This document shows positions 33,579-40,885 of a DNA stretch of 64,000 nucleotides, one piece after another. The translations under genes were made by a program, and so were the position numbers. The notes under the pieces were generated by a model that ran no database searches, had not been told where the DNA came from, and was given only the letters and a program-made list of their open reading frames with translations. Every line of letters starts with the position of its first letter. The stretch's first letter is position 1. Source of the DNA: a virus; IMG/VR virus record IMGVR_UViG_3300036985_007703, positions 104,533 through 168,532 of that record; one strand, 5' to 3'.

Positions 33579-34133
33579 CTACTCGCCACGCCCCCCCGCG
33601 ATCCCGAGCTTCTCCCGGATCGCCGCGAGGTCCGAGCGCAGCCCGCTGAGCTGCTCCCGCAGCCCATCCAACTGCGGCTGGATGCGGTCGCCCGCCAGCC
33701 GCAGGGCCGTCACGTGCTCCTGCATCACCCGCGCATCCGAGGCCATCGCGCTCACGCGATCCGACACGAGGCGCACCTGGTCTTCCAGGGCGTCTTGCCG
33801 CGCCACCGTCGCCTGCAAGTTGAAATACAGGGTCCCTGCCATGAAGACCAAGGGCACGATCCAGATAATGATCCGCACCCAGGTGTCCCGCGTGAGCCCC
33901 CCCGGCGTCGCGGGCGGGGGGGGCGGCGGGGGGGCATAGCCCTGCACCGGCCCATAGTACGCGGGCCCCTCGGGCAGCGTGAACTGCCCCGTCACGTCCT
34001 CGTAGGCCCCCACCTGGCCGGGCCGCCCCGCGGGGTGATCGGGCCCACCCGAGTTGGCAGGGCCCGGCCCGTAGCCGCCCGGACTTGGGGGCGGGGCCAT
34101 GTGCGGGGGACGGGGGTTGCGGCGGTCCATCAT
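33579..34133 (-). CDS. Membrane-anchored Pro-rich coiled-coil protein
   Basis: 184 residues. A long Pro/Gly/Tyr-rich N-terminus (about 1-85), one membrane helix (WVRIIIWIVPLVFMAGTLYF, 91-110), then a coiled coil with heptads (QDALEDQVRLVSDRVSAMA ... LDGLREQLSGLRSDLAAIRE). Topology suggests an envelope protein, perhaps related to lysis or host takeover. An ATG at 34130 is an alternative start. It is the first gene after the terminator at 34202-34268. The frame remains open upstream through the terminator, so a longer form cannot be excluded. Confidence 0.7.
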   Translation of the reverse strand: MMDRRNPRPPHMAPPPSPGGYGPGPANSGGPDHPAGRPGQVGAYEDVTGQFTLPEGPAYYGPVQGYAPPPPPPPATPGGLTRDTWVRIIIWIVPLVFMAGTLYFNLQATVARQDALEDQVRLVSDRVSAMASDARVMQEHVTALRLAGDRIQPQLDGLREQLSGLRSDLAAIREKLGIAGGRGE

Positions 34134-34139
34134 GCCGCC

Positions 34140-34168
34140 AGCGTACCGAACGCCCTGCACATCTGCAA
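34140..34168 (-). promoter_or_regulatory. Weak candidate promoter for the late operon
   Basis: On the minus strand TTGCAG, 17 bases, TACGCT. It would start transcription almost at the ATG at 34133, leaving little or no leader. It is only of interest because a strong terminator lies just upstream, so some source of late transcripts is needed. Confidence 0.28.
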
Positions 34169-34201
34169 GGATCGCGTCGATCGCGCCGCGCGGACGCGGG
34201 C

Positions 34202-34268
34202 AAAAAAAAGGGGCCGGCGACAAGCTAGGACCAGGGGGGGTGGTCGCGTCGCTCAAGTCGCCGGCCCC
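34202..34268 (-). terminator. Strong intrinsic terminator
   Basis: On the transcribed strand GGGGCCGGCGAC (34268-34257) and GTCGCCGGCCCC (34221-34210) form a 12-bp stem with a 35-base loop, followed by eight U (34209-34202). It is the only classical hairpin-plus-U-run in the window. It ends the transcript of the gene at 34337-35365 and lies before the late genes. Confidence 0.88.
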
Positions 34269-34296
34269 ACAAGCCATAATGGGAGCCAACGCCATC

Positions 34297-34326
34297 ACCG
34301 TAGCGGGCCACCCCCGCTGCTGTCAA
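34297..34326 (-). promoter_or_regulatory. Promoter directly in front of the terminator
   Basis: On the minus strand a perfect TTGACA (34326-34321), an 18-base spacer and TACGGT (34302-34297). It begins just after the stop of the gene 34337-35365. Transcripts would start near 34290 and meet the strong terminator after about 90 bases. Confidence 0.65.
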
Positions 34327-34336
34327 GGGAGAAGCG

Positions 34337-35365
34337 TTAGGGCTTCGCGTTGCCGATGTCGGCCAGGGTGGTCTCGCCGAAGAGAATCTCCGGGGCGCCC
34401 CCCGCGAAGGCCACGATGCGGACCTGCGTGAGGTCCTGCAGGGCCTTGAGGTGCCCCGCCAGATCCAGCGTGGGATCGGGCAGCGCCGCGGCCGGGGCCT
34501 CCGGGGCCTCCGCGCCGGCCTGCTCCGCCGCCTCCAGCAGGGCCCCGCCGTAGAGCACCTTGCCATCCTTGGGGTCGACCGCCACGATGCGCCAGCCCGT
34601 CGCGTGCTCCACCTGCGCGAGGTACTCCGCGGGCTCGTTGCGGTTCATGTTCGTCGCCAGGAACTCCGTGCAGATCATCGCCAGGGCGTGCGGCTCGCTC
34701 TCCGAGGCCGCCATGTCGCACGCCTTCTTGATCGCCCGCTCCACCGTGTCGACTTGCGACCGCATGAGGTTCCGGCTCCACTTGACGGGCTTCTGCTGGA
34801 TCTGGAGCTTCTCCTCGTCCTCGTCCGCCGCCGCGCCAGTCGGGAGGCCGTTGAGGCGCTCTTGCTCCGCGTCGACCTCACCCCGCACGAGCTTCTGCAC
34901 GTCGCGCGTGCTCAGGCCCTCCACGCGGCCCAGCCAGTGCTCCGCGTTCTCCGCCGTGACCACCGGCGCGAGGTCGCGCGCCTTCGAGGCCCCCAGGCGG
35001 TCGATGCGCTCCTGCAAGGGCGCCGGGAGGCTGCGCCGCCACGCCCAGATCTGCACGAGGTACTGGGCCTTGCGCAGCTCGAAGTCGACCTCCGATTCCA
35101 CGTACTCCTTCCACGAGGCGAACCCCCACGTCTGGTACAGCACCTTGTCGTACACGTGCCAGAGGGCCTCGCTCAGCTTCCAATAGTTGCTCTCGACGTT
35201 CGCCCGCAGGCGCTTCACGTCCTTGCGCACCTTCTCGGGCGCCCACTCGGCGAGGCGATCCTCGATCCCCACCTCCGCCGCGGGTTCCCCCACGCACGCC
35301 AGCTCCGTGTGCAGCCGCTCCGTCAAGACCTCCGGCACCGCCAACTCATCCTGCTTCTTCGCCAT
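34337..35365 (-). CDS. Phage protein with conserved W-G-F-x-S-W-x-x-Y-V motif, possible DNA-binding
   Basis: 342 residues. The segment NYWKLSEALWHVYDKVLYQTWGFASWKEYVESEVDFELRKAQYLVQIW (about 60-107) resembles a family widespread in phages, in which helices recall DUF3102/ParB-type DNA-binding proteins; KARDLAPVVTAENAEHWLGRV follows. The C-terminal third is Pro/Ala-rich. ATG at 35365. Function unknown; a regulator or partition-like DNA-binding role is possible. Placed at the end of the early operon, before the late promoter/terminator. Confidence 0.75.
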   Translation of the reverse strand: MAKKQDELAVPEVLTERLHTELACVGEPAAEVGIEDRLAEWAPEKVRKDVKRLRANVESNYWKLSEALWHVYDKVLYQTWGFASWKEYVESEVDFELRKAQYLVQIWAWRRSLPAPLQERIDRLGASKARDLAPVVTAENAEHWLGRVEGLSTRDVQKLVRGEVDAEQERLNGLPTGAAADEDEEKLQIQQKPVKWSRNLMRSQVDTVERAIKKACDMAASESEPHALAMICTEFLATNMNRNEPAEYLAQVEHATGWRIVAVDPKDGKVLYGGALLEAAEQAGAEAPEAPAAALPDPTLDLAGHLKALQDLTQVRIVAFAGGAPEILFGETTLADIGNAKP

Positions 35366-35383
35366 CGTTCTGCTCGCTTTCCC

Positions 35384-35401
35384 TGCGCACGCGCGTGCGC
35401 A
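35384..35401. repeat. 18-bp palindrome copy 7 (intergenic, perfect)
   Basis: TGCGCACGCGCGTGCGCA, perfectly self-complementary though it differs from copies 4 and 6 at four bases, which are paired changes. C and G flank it. It lies 18 bases upstream of the ATG at 35365. Confidence 0.95.
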
Positions 35402-35420
35402 GCCCGCCGTCTGCGTTCTG

Positions 35421-35969
35421 CTAGAACAGCTTCTCTTGCTTCCACTCAAACGATCCTACGTCGACCGCCCCGCCCGTCAACCTGTGAAGGTGGAGGGCCG
35501 CCACCGCCCAGGCGTCCGCCTGATTGTGGTCCGCCACGGGCACCCCCAGCTTTATCACGTGGGGCAGGATCTTGTCCTTCTTGAGGTTCCCCTTGCCGAA
35601 GATCTCCTTGCGGATCTGGCTCACGATGTAGAGCGCGGGCTCCACCCGGCACGCCAGCCACAGTTGCGTCTTCACGACCCCATGCAGCTCCCCGAGGTCG
35701 TTCTGCGCCCCACGCGCCCCCCAGGCGAACTGCTCGATGGCCACCCCGCAGGGGGCCGGTGCCGCCCGGTAGGCCCGCACCACCGCCGTCGCGATGTCGA
35801 GCATGCGCTCCACACGCTCCCGCGTCGTGGCCGTGCGCTTCAGCGCGTACCCCACGGTCTCCGCCGCCCAGACAGAGCCCGTGGCCCCGTCAAGCGTTAC
35901 AAGTCCGGCCCCCCGATCCGAGAGATCGAGGCCGAGCACGCTCCCGAGATCTATTTTATGCTCCTCCAC
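35421..35969 (-). CDS. RuvC-like Holliday junction resolvase
   Basis: 182 residues. RNase H fold with the four-acid set of RuvC: D15 in VLGLDLSDRGAG, E79 in GVAIEQFA, and D147/D152 in VADHNQADAWA, with KKDKI before them. It resolves branched DNA before packaging. The start GTG at 35969 is chosen because GGAGGAA is 6 bases upstream; a longer frame to 36017 is open but lacks such a site. A partner of the nucleases and ATPase upstream. Confidence 0.85.
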   Translation of the reverse strand: MEEHKIDLGSVLGLDLSDRGAGLVTLDGATGSVWAAETVGYALKRTATTRERVERMLDIATAVVRAYRAAPAPCGVAIEQFAWGARGAQNDLGELHGVVKTQLWLACRVEPALYIVSQIRKEIFGKGNLKKDKILPHVIKLGVPVADHNQADAWAVAALHLHRLTGGAVDVGSFEWKQEKLF

Positions 35970-36026
35970 GAATACTTCCTCCGGTGGATTTCGCCCAGAC
36001 CGCCCCCTGGGGACCACTTTCCATGT

Positions 36027-37037
36027 TCATGGCGATGGTTTCTGCATAGATCCATCACCCGCGCACGCCTTGGCGATGTCCCGCGCGAAGCACGCCGCGC
36101 GCTGCGGGCACAACTTGGCCTTCCGATCCCCCTTGTAGCGGCACCCCGGCACGCAGCGCGCGGGCCACGGGGGGCGCTCCCCCGCGCATCCCACCGCCCA
36201 CCAGGCCTCATGCCCGGCCAGAGCGGCCCGCACATCCGCCACCGTCGCGTGCACCTCGGCCACCACGTTAGGGTCCGGGCGCACGAGGTGCTCCGCGAGG
36301 GCCCCCACCGCTGCGTCGGCCTCCTTGCGCACGTAGATGAGGCGCCCGCGCGCGAGCCCCGCCCAGTGCATGTACATCTGCACCTGCAGCGTGTGCTCGC
36401 GGAACGGGGCCCCGCCCACGGCCGGGTCGATCATGGCGAAGGCGCGGGGGCTCACCGTCTTCAGCTCCACAACCTCTAGGGCCCCATCCGCCCACCGCAG
36501 GACCCCATCGCAGTGCCCCGTAAGGCCGTGGACGCGGTCCTGGAAGGCCAGCTCCACGTAGCGCCACCCCTCCCCCGCCGGCCGGGGGATCCAGCCATGG
36601 GCTAGGGCGGGCACCGGGGCCCTAGCGCCCACCACCCGCTCGACCGCGCGGTATTCTGGGCCCCCCTTGACGATGGGCACGTCCCGCTCCCACCACCCCA
36701 ACAGGGTGACCCCCGGCAGCAGGGGCAGCAGCTCCTCCTGCCACGCGCGGTGGTAGGCCGTGCCCACCGCCGTCGCCCACACGTCCTTGGCGTCGTCCTC
36801 GCGGACCACCATGGGGGGCTCATCGGGCAGCAACACGGCGTGCGCCCGCCGCGCCCCCTCGGCCGCGATCACGGCCCCGCGCGGGCAGAGCCGCCCCAGG
36901 CCGCTCGCGCGGAAGGGCCCGTCGCTCGTGGGGATGGGGTGCCGCTCGCGCCGCACGACCCCCGCGAGGGCGCGCTGCACGGCGTCATCGGGGGTCGTGG
37001 GGCGGGCCCACGCGTGGTCGGTGAAGGTCGCGAGCAT
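36027..37037 (-). CDS. RecB/Cas4-like PD-(D/E)XK nuclease with Fe-S cluster
   Basis: 336 residues. Nuclease motifs: H96 in GTAYH, D177 in GLTGHCDGVL, E191 and K193 in VVELKT, and Q218/Q220 in HTLQVQMYMH. One Cys (C51, GRLCPRG) precedes the core and a cluster follows it (C295, C299, C310, C316), the arrangement of the 4Fe-4S cluster in Cas4, AddB and related exonucleases. Likely trims DNA ends in recombination. ATG at 37037 with GGGAGG upstream. No helicase domain. Residues 15-24 (TPDDAVQ) share a 23-base DNA stretch with the gene at 730-1185. Confidence 0.87.
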   Translation of the reverse strand: MLATFTDHAWARPTTPDDAVQRALAGVVRRERHPIPTSDGPFRASGLGRLCPRGAVIAAEGARRAHAVLLPDEPPMVVREDDAKDVWATAVGTAYHRAWQEELLPLLPGVTLLGWWERDVPIVKGGPEYRAVERVVGARAPVPALAHGWIPRPAGEGWRYVELAFQDRVHGLTGHCDGVLRWADGALEVVELKTVSPRAFAMIDPAVGGAPFREHTLQVQMYMHWAGLARGRLIYVRKEADAAVGALAEHLVRPDPNVVAEVHATVADVRAALAGHEAWWAVGCAGERPPWPARCVPGCRYKGDRKAKLCPQRAACFARDIAKACAGDGSMQKPSP

Positions 37038-37051
37038 GGCCTCCCCCCCGC

Positions 37052-37426
37052 CTAGCGCTTGAAGACCTCGTCGATGCGCATGGTGAGGCGGTGGACGGGC
37101 GTCATGTCGTTCATGGGGCCGTACATCTGCTGGAAGTGCACGTACCAGGCCTTGGCGTTCTCGAACCCCTCCAGGATGGCCTTGCGGTCGTCCTGGCGGC
37201 GCTCCCCGAGGCCGGACTTGTCCACGGTGGTGATGGTGGCGCGGGCGATGGGGTGGTCGGGCCCGAAGGTGACGCCCGGCACGGGGCTCGCGTGGGGGCT
37301 CGCCAGCATGACGACGGTCCCCGGCGTGTGGGGGCAACCGTTGTCTTTGTCGTAAAGGCGTGAGAGCGCGGTGGCTTCGCCGGCGAGGATCTTGCCGGTC
37401 TCAAAGCGGTCGAGGGTCACGGGCAT
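37052..37426 (-). CDS. Putative ASCH/PUA-like small protein
   Basis: 124 residues. ETGKILAGEATALSRLYDKDNGCPHTPGTVVML followed by ARATITTVDKS resembles the ASCH fold, in which a strand with P-G-x-x-V follows a loop that binds RNA or nucleotides. The C-terminal helix region (KAWYVHFQQMYGPMNDMTP) is less typical. ATG at 37426, AGGAG upstream. First gene after the promoter at 37531-37560. Assignment is tentative. Confidence 0.55.
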   Translation of the reverse strand: MPVTLDRFETGKILAGEATALSRLYDKDNGCPHTPGTVVMLASPHASPVPGVTFGPDHPIARATITTVDKSGLGERRQDDRKAILEGFENAKAWYVHFQQMYGPMNDMTPVHRLTMRIDEVFKR

Positions 37427-37530
37427 TGGGGGCTCCTGCGGGGGGAGGGGATCTGGGGGCGGCGCGGTCCTGGGCTCCCCCCGTGGGGCCGCGGGCCCGC
37501 CCGCCGCGCGCCATGCGCGGGGGCACGGGG

Positions 37531-37560
37531 ACCATAGCGCGCCCGCGGGGGATTTGTCAA
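37531..37560 (-). promoter_or_regulatory. Sigma70-type promoter
   Basis: On the minus strand a perfect TTGACA (37560-37555), an 18-base spacer and TATGGT (37536-37531) in the 130-base gap upstream of the ATG at 37426. The -35 box overlaps the previous stop codon. Expected start near 37524, so transcripts would carry the small protein, the RecB-like nuclease, the resolvase and the gene ending at 34337. Confidence 0.72.
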
Positions 37561-37847
37561 CCGTTTGCGAGGGCGCGGCGGAGGGCGGCGACGGTGGCGT
37601 CCCAGGCGGCGCCGTGGAGGTCCAGGGGGACGGCCACGGCATCCGCGGGGGTCAGGGGGTGGACGCGGACCCCGCCGGGGGCCTCCGCCACGAGGGCGGC
37701 GCGGCCGTCGAGAGTGACGAGGGCGGTGGCGTGGCCGTCCATGGGGCCGCTCCACTGGACGGTGGCCCCGGCGGCCTTGAGGACGCTGGCGAGGGTGGGG
37801 GCGTGCAGGGCGCGCTCCGTGAGGGCCTGGATCGAGGGGATCGTCAT
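37557..37847 (-). CDS. Hypothetical protein
   Basis: 96 residues. ATG at 37847 forms an ATGA overlap with the previous stop. Two-part sequence with SIQALTERALHAPTLASVLKAAG at the N-terminus, and a beta-rich centre. Function unknown. Its stop overlaps the -35 box of the downstream promoter. Confidence 0.75.
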   Translation of the reverse strand: MTIPSIQALTERALHAPTLASVLKAAGATVQWSGPMDGHATALVTLDGRAALVAEAPGGVRVHPLTPADAVAVPLDLHGAAWDATVAALRRALANG

Positions 37848-38488
37848 GGGGGAGCCTCCGTCTTGATGGTCTGTGCAACCTCTGCGAGCCACGCACCGAG
37901 GGCCGCGCCGACCGCCGACGGGGCCAGGGGCCAGCGGTCCACACCCGGCAGGGCCGCGGGCGCCGGCTGGGGCAGGGCCGCCCCGTCGATGCTCACCTTG
38001 AGCTTGGGCGCGCCGCTCCCCGTGCGGGGCAGCGCGAGGGCTGCGTCGACGCGGATGCGGGCGGCCCCCGCGTACCACGCGGCCATCACGCTGAGGCGCC
38101 GGGTCAGGTCGTCCTTGCCCAGCTCGACCTCGCCGACCACGCGCACAGCGCCGCGCGGCCCGACGGCGGCCTCCAGGACCCGCCCGGCGACGGCCGCCGC
38201 GACCTCCATCTGCCCGTCGTCCCACTCGCGGGCCATCCCCGCCTGCAGGGCCGCCTCGGCCGCCTGCGCCTCGGGGTGCTGATGGCGCCACGCCGCGTTG
38301 CCCTGGCGGTCCGCCTGCTCGCCCCCGAGATCCGCTACGCGATCGAGGTAGCTGGTGTAATAGAAGTCCCCGCGCACGGGGTCGGTGGGCGCCTTGGCCG
38401 CCGCCGCCACGAGGGCGCGGGCCACGGCGCGCTCCACGCTCCGCCGCATGCGGTAGGCCTCCTCCAGACGCTGCAAGAGCGTGCGCAT
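37844..38488 (-). CDS. Leader-tagged hypothetical protein
   Basis: 214 residues, beginning MRTLLQRLEEAYRMRR. The second of two adjacent ATGs (38488) is chosen because it is better spaced from GAGG and gives the same start as other leader-bearing proteins. The body contains FYYTSYLDRVADLGGEQADRQG, an Ala-rich middle, and a C-terminal segment WPLAPSAVGAALGAWLAEVAQ similar to the end of the next gene upstream. No known family. Confidence 0.82.
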   Translation of the reverse strand: MRTLLQRLEEAYRMRRSVERAVARALVAAAAKAPTDPVRGDFYYTSYLDRVADLGGEQADRQGNAAWRHQHPEAQAAEAALQAGMAREWDDGQMEVAAAVAGRVLEAAVGPRGAVRVVGEVELGKDDLTRRLSVMAAWYAGAARIRVDAALALPRTGSGAPKLKVSIDGAALPQPAPAALPGVDRWPLAPSAVGAALGAWLAEVAQTIKTEAPP

Positions 38489-38889
38489 CATGCGGCCTCA
38501 AAGCCTTTCTGCGCGGCCTGCGCGAGGGCCTGCTGCACCGCCGCCCGCACCGCGTCGGCCGCCGCCTGGGGCGCCACCGGCCACCCATCCCCCACCGGCA
38601 CGCGCGCCATCAGCGGCGCGGGACGCACCCCGTAGCGGCCCACCCACGCCTCGGCCACCCATGGCCCGTCCGGGGCCATGCGCACCTGCACCACGAGGGT
38701 CGAGCGCTCCCCGCGCGAGCGCGCCAGGCGCGTCCCCACCTCGCCGCCCGCCCGCGCCTTGATCTCCACGCGCACCTTGCACAGCGCGGGCTCGTCGACC
38801 ACCACCTCCACCGCCCCCACCGGGACAGCGCGCTGCAGCGCCGCCTCGATCCCCATCGCCTCCTCTAGCCGTCGCAGCAAGGTGCGCAT
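38488..38889 (-). CDS. Leader-tagged hypothetical protein, partial paralog of previous
   Basis: 133 residues, beginning MRTLLRRLEEAMGIE. A beta-rich middle (VVDEPALCKVRVEIKARAGGE, RSTLVVQVRMAPDGPWVAEAWVG) is followed by WPVAPQAAADAVRAAVQQALAQA, which aligns with the end of the gene at 37844-38488. The start at 38889 rather than 38892 follows the spacing from GGAGGA. Function unknown. Confidence 0.82.
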   Translation of the reverse strand: MRTLLRRLEEAMGIEAALQRAVPVGAVEVVVDEPALCKVRVEIKARAGGEVGTRLARSRGERSTLVVQVRMAPDGPWVAEAWVGRYGVRPAPLMARVPVGDGWPVAPQAAADAVRAAVQQALAQAAQKGFEAA

Positions 38890-38900
38890 CATGTCCTCCG

Positions 38901-39122
38901 TCACTCGCCGCGCGGGGCGGCCTCGATGTCCACCTCGGTGTACCAGCACGCGCAGAGCCGCTGCCCGTTCGGGGCCGTCCCCACCGGGGCACTCCCCGTC
39001 AGGGTGGGGTGCGCCCGCGCGCAGGCCACCCGGCATTGATCCGCCCCGCGCGGGGGAGGCATCGCCCCGCAGGCCCCCGCCAGCAGCCCCCCCGCGAGCA
39101 GGAGCCCCCAGCGCTCACGCAT
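38901..39122 (-). CDS. Small putative lipoprotein
   Basis: 73 residues. Hydrophobic signal segment ending in LLAGAC (LLLAGGLLAGACGAM), a near-lipobox followed by Cys as the likely lipidated residue. The rest is Cys-rich (CRVACARAH, CACW). A small outer-membrane lipoprotein would fit an o-spanin or superinfection-exclusion role; two genes downstream in position (39470-39763) is a single-TM protein that could be a partner. Inference only. Confidence 0.65.
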   Translation of the reverse strand: MRERWGLLLAGGLLAGACGAMPPPRGADQCRVACARAHPTLTGSAPVGTAPNGQRLCACWYTEVDIEAAPRGE

Positions 39123-39462
39123 GCGGGATCCCCTCCTCGACGGTCGCCAGGGCGCTCTCCGCCGCCATGAGCGCCTTGGCCAACCGCCCCGCCTCGGGGT
39201 TCGCGAGGAACCCGTTGTCGCACACCGGGCAGATCGGCTCGCAGAGGCGACACCGGGGATCGTGGACCTGCGGGGGGCCCTCCACGCACTCCATGCACCC
39301 CACGCACCCATGCGAGGCGTCCCGCAGGGGGCCCGTGTAGCCGCACTCCTGGCAGGTCCCCGGCTCCGTGGTCTGCCCATCGGGCTCCTCGCCCCGCAGG
39401 TGGCCGATCACCTCCCGCAGCGCGCACCCCACGATCGCCAGGCGGTTCGTCGCGTCGTCCAT
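39115..39462 (-). CDS. Cys-rich zinc-ribbon protein
   Basis: 115 residues. Four CxxC-type knuckles: CQECGY, CVGCMEC, CRLCEP and CPVCDN, so two or more zinc sites are likely. ATG at 39462. It overlaps the lipoprotein start by 8 bases. Function unknown. Confidence 0.75.
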   Translation of the reverse strand: MDDATNRLAIVGCALREVIGHLRGEEPDGQTTEPGTCQECGYTGPLRDASHGCVGCMECVEGPPQVHDPRCRLCEPICPVCDNGFLANPEAGRLAKALMAAESALATVEEGIPHA

Positions 39463-39469
39463 CCGGCCC

Positions 39470-39763
39470 TCAGCGCCGCTTCCCGTCGTGCGGCTCGATG
39501 ATCGCCTGGACCCGCGCCTGGAGCTGCCGCTCCTCGGCCGGGGTCCACCCGCTGGCCCGCGCGACCGGCGTCGGGGGGGGCGCCTTGCGTACGCGCGTAC
39601 GCAGCTCCGCGTCGCAGGCCTGCTCCTGGTGCAGGCGCCGCGTCAGCTCCGCCGCGACCCCCATGGCCTCGTGGCTCACCACCACGAGGAGGGTCGCCAG
39701 CAGCACGACGAGGCCGCTCATCACCGCGATCCAGATGCTCCGCACGTACACGCTCGTGTTCAT
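39470..39763 (-). CDS. Single-pass membrane protein, i-spanin-like
   Basis: 97 residues. N-terminal membrane helix (SIWIAVMSGLVVLLATLLVVV) then a charged periplasmic-type part with EAMGVAAELTRRLHQEQA. A palindrome copy (39586-39603) lies in frame and encodes LRTRVR. ATG at 39763 in an ATGA overlap. Topology fits an inner-membrane spanin subunit or other envelope protein. Confidence 0.68.
   Translation of the reverse strand: MNTSVYVRSIWIAVMSGLVVLLATLLVVVSHEAMGVAAELTRRLHQEQACDAELRTRVRKAPPPTPVARASGWTPAEERQLQARVQAIIEPHDGKRR
39586..39603. repeat. 18-bp palindrome copy 8 (inside a gene, perfect)
   Basis: TGCGTACGCGCGTACGCA, perfectly self-complementary. Compared with copy 4 it has changes at four positions, each with the matching change on the other arm. 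Confidence 0.95.
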
Positions 39764-40128
39764 GGCCGGGGCACCCCCTCGATCGTGGCGTAAAAGGCCG
39801 CCACGCCGCGGTGCGCCGTGCAGGCGAGCCCCCACCCCGGTATCTGCACCACCTTGTCGTCGCCCACCTGCGGGGCGTCCGTGGTATCTCCTAGCCGCAC
39901 CACGCGCCCGCAGATCCGGCAGGCCCCCACCCGCATCGCGGGGTCCGCGGGCCGCGGCGCGTAGGCCTGGTCCTCCCAGAAGGTCGCCCCGCAGGGGCAT
40001 CGGTAGGCCAGCGTGGTGTTCCCGTTGGCCAGCAGGGACTGCCCCACGTCCGCCGGGATCGCCCAGCGCCCCGTGTCGGGATCCCGCACGGGGATCCCGC
40101 AGACGCTGCAGGTGCAGGGCTCCGTCAT
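39760..40128 (-). CDS. Protein with two zinc ribbons
   Basis: 122 residues. Cys pairs CTCSVCG, CPCG, CRICGR and a later C. ATG at 40128 overlaps the previous stop. Function unknown; like its neighbours, probably a small metal-binding host-takeover or DNA-interacting protein. Confidence 0.75.
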   Translation of the reverse strand: MTEPCTCSVCGIPVRDPDTGRWAIPADVGQSLLANGNTTLAYRCPCGATFWEDQAYAPRPADPAMRVGACRICGRVVRLGDTTDAPQVGDDKVVQIPGWGLACTAHRGVAAFYATIEGVPRP

Positions 40129-40577
40129 GGCGCCGGGGGCATCCAGGAGCCCGTCTCCAGGCGCGCCCCGAGGTAGCGCGCCACCGCGTCCAGGGGGCTG
40201 CTCACGATCCCCGCGACCTGGGGGCAGACCCCCGAGGGCTCGAACTTGGTGCCCCGCCACGCCGCCGTGAGGTCGTCGAGGCCCCACGCCCCGAGCTGCA
40301 GGAGCGTGCTCGCCTGCCGGCAGATCACCTCCAGCTGCGCCCGCGCGTCGTCCACGATCTGCGTCGCCAGCTCGTCCGCCACGGGGTCCGCGTAGCCCTC
40401 CGCGTGGGCCCCCCGGCTGATCGTGATGTTGATGTAAATGGGGCGATCCCCCGAGAACGCCACCTTGGTATAGAGGTCGTGCGCGCCGATCGTCAGCTTC
40501 GCAGTGCGCCCCACCGCCCCCTTCCCCAGACAGGCCTCGCCCTGCGCCCAGACATCGCGATGTGGATACGCTTCCAT
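40125..40577 (-). CDS. Hypothetical protein
   Basis: 150 residues from the ATG at 40577; a GTG at 40613 in the same frame is an equally possible start and neither has a strong ribosome site. It has a beta-rich N-terminal half (AKLTIGAHDLYTKVAFSGDRPIYINITIS) and a helical second half. No family recognised. Confidence 0.68.
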   Translation of the reverse strand: MEAYPHRDVWAQGEACLGKGAVGRTAKLTIGAHDLYTKVAFSGDRPIYINITISRGAHAEGYADPVADELATQIVDDARAQLEVICRQASTLLQLGAWGLDDLTAAWRGTKFEPSGVCPQVAGIVSSPLDAVARYLGARLETGSWMPPAP

Positions 40578-40633
40578 GCGGGCAGTTCTACCACGGATCG
40601 CCGCCCAACTCACGCTTCACCACGCCCCATCGC

Positions 40634-40885
40634 TCACTCGACCGACACGGCCCCCACGGTCCACCGGAGGTCCGCACAGTCCGCGTGAGGGCGCTCGCTC
40701 GCGTCATCGGTCGCCAGGAACTCCACGGCCCCATCGGGCTGCTCATTCCAACGCACGGGAGCCCCCGTGTCGCCCTCCCACATCCGAAAGCGATCCCCCC
40801 GCCGGATGTCCCGCAGCTCCACCTCTGCCCACTGCCCATCCGCCCCCAACCGCTCGATGCGCCGCAGCAGTTTATCAGTCGCCAT
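40634..40885 (-). CDS. Small hypothetical protein
   Basis: 83 residues. LRRIERLGADGQWAEVELRDIRRGDRFRMWEGDTG is a small barrel of a type often seen in phages (protein-cargo or OB/SH3-like). ATG at 40885. Function unknown. Confidence 0.7.
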   Translation of the reverse strand: MATDKLLRRIERLGADGQWAEVELRDIRRGDRFRMWEGDTGAPVRWNEQPDGAVEFLATDDASERPHADCADLRWTVGAVSVE

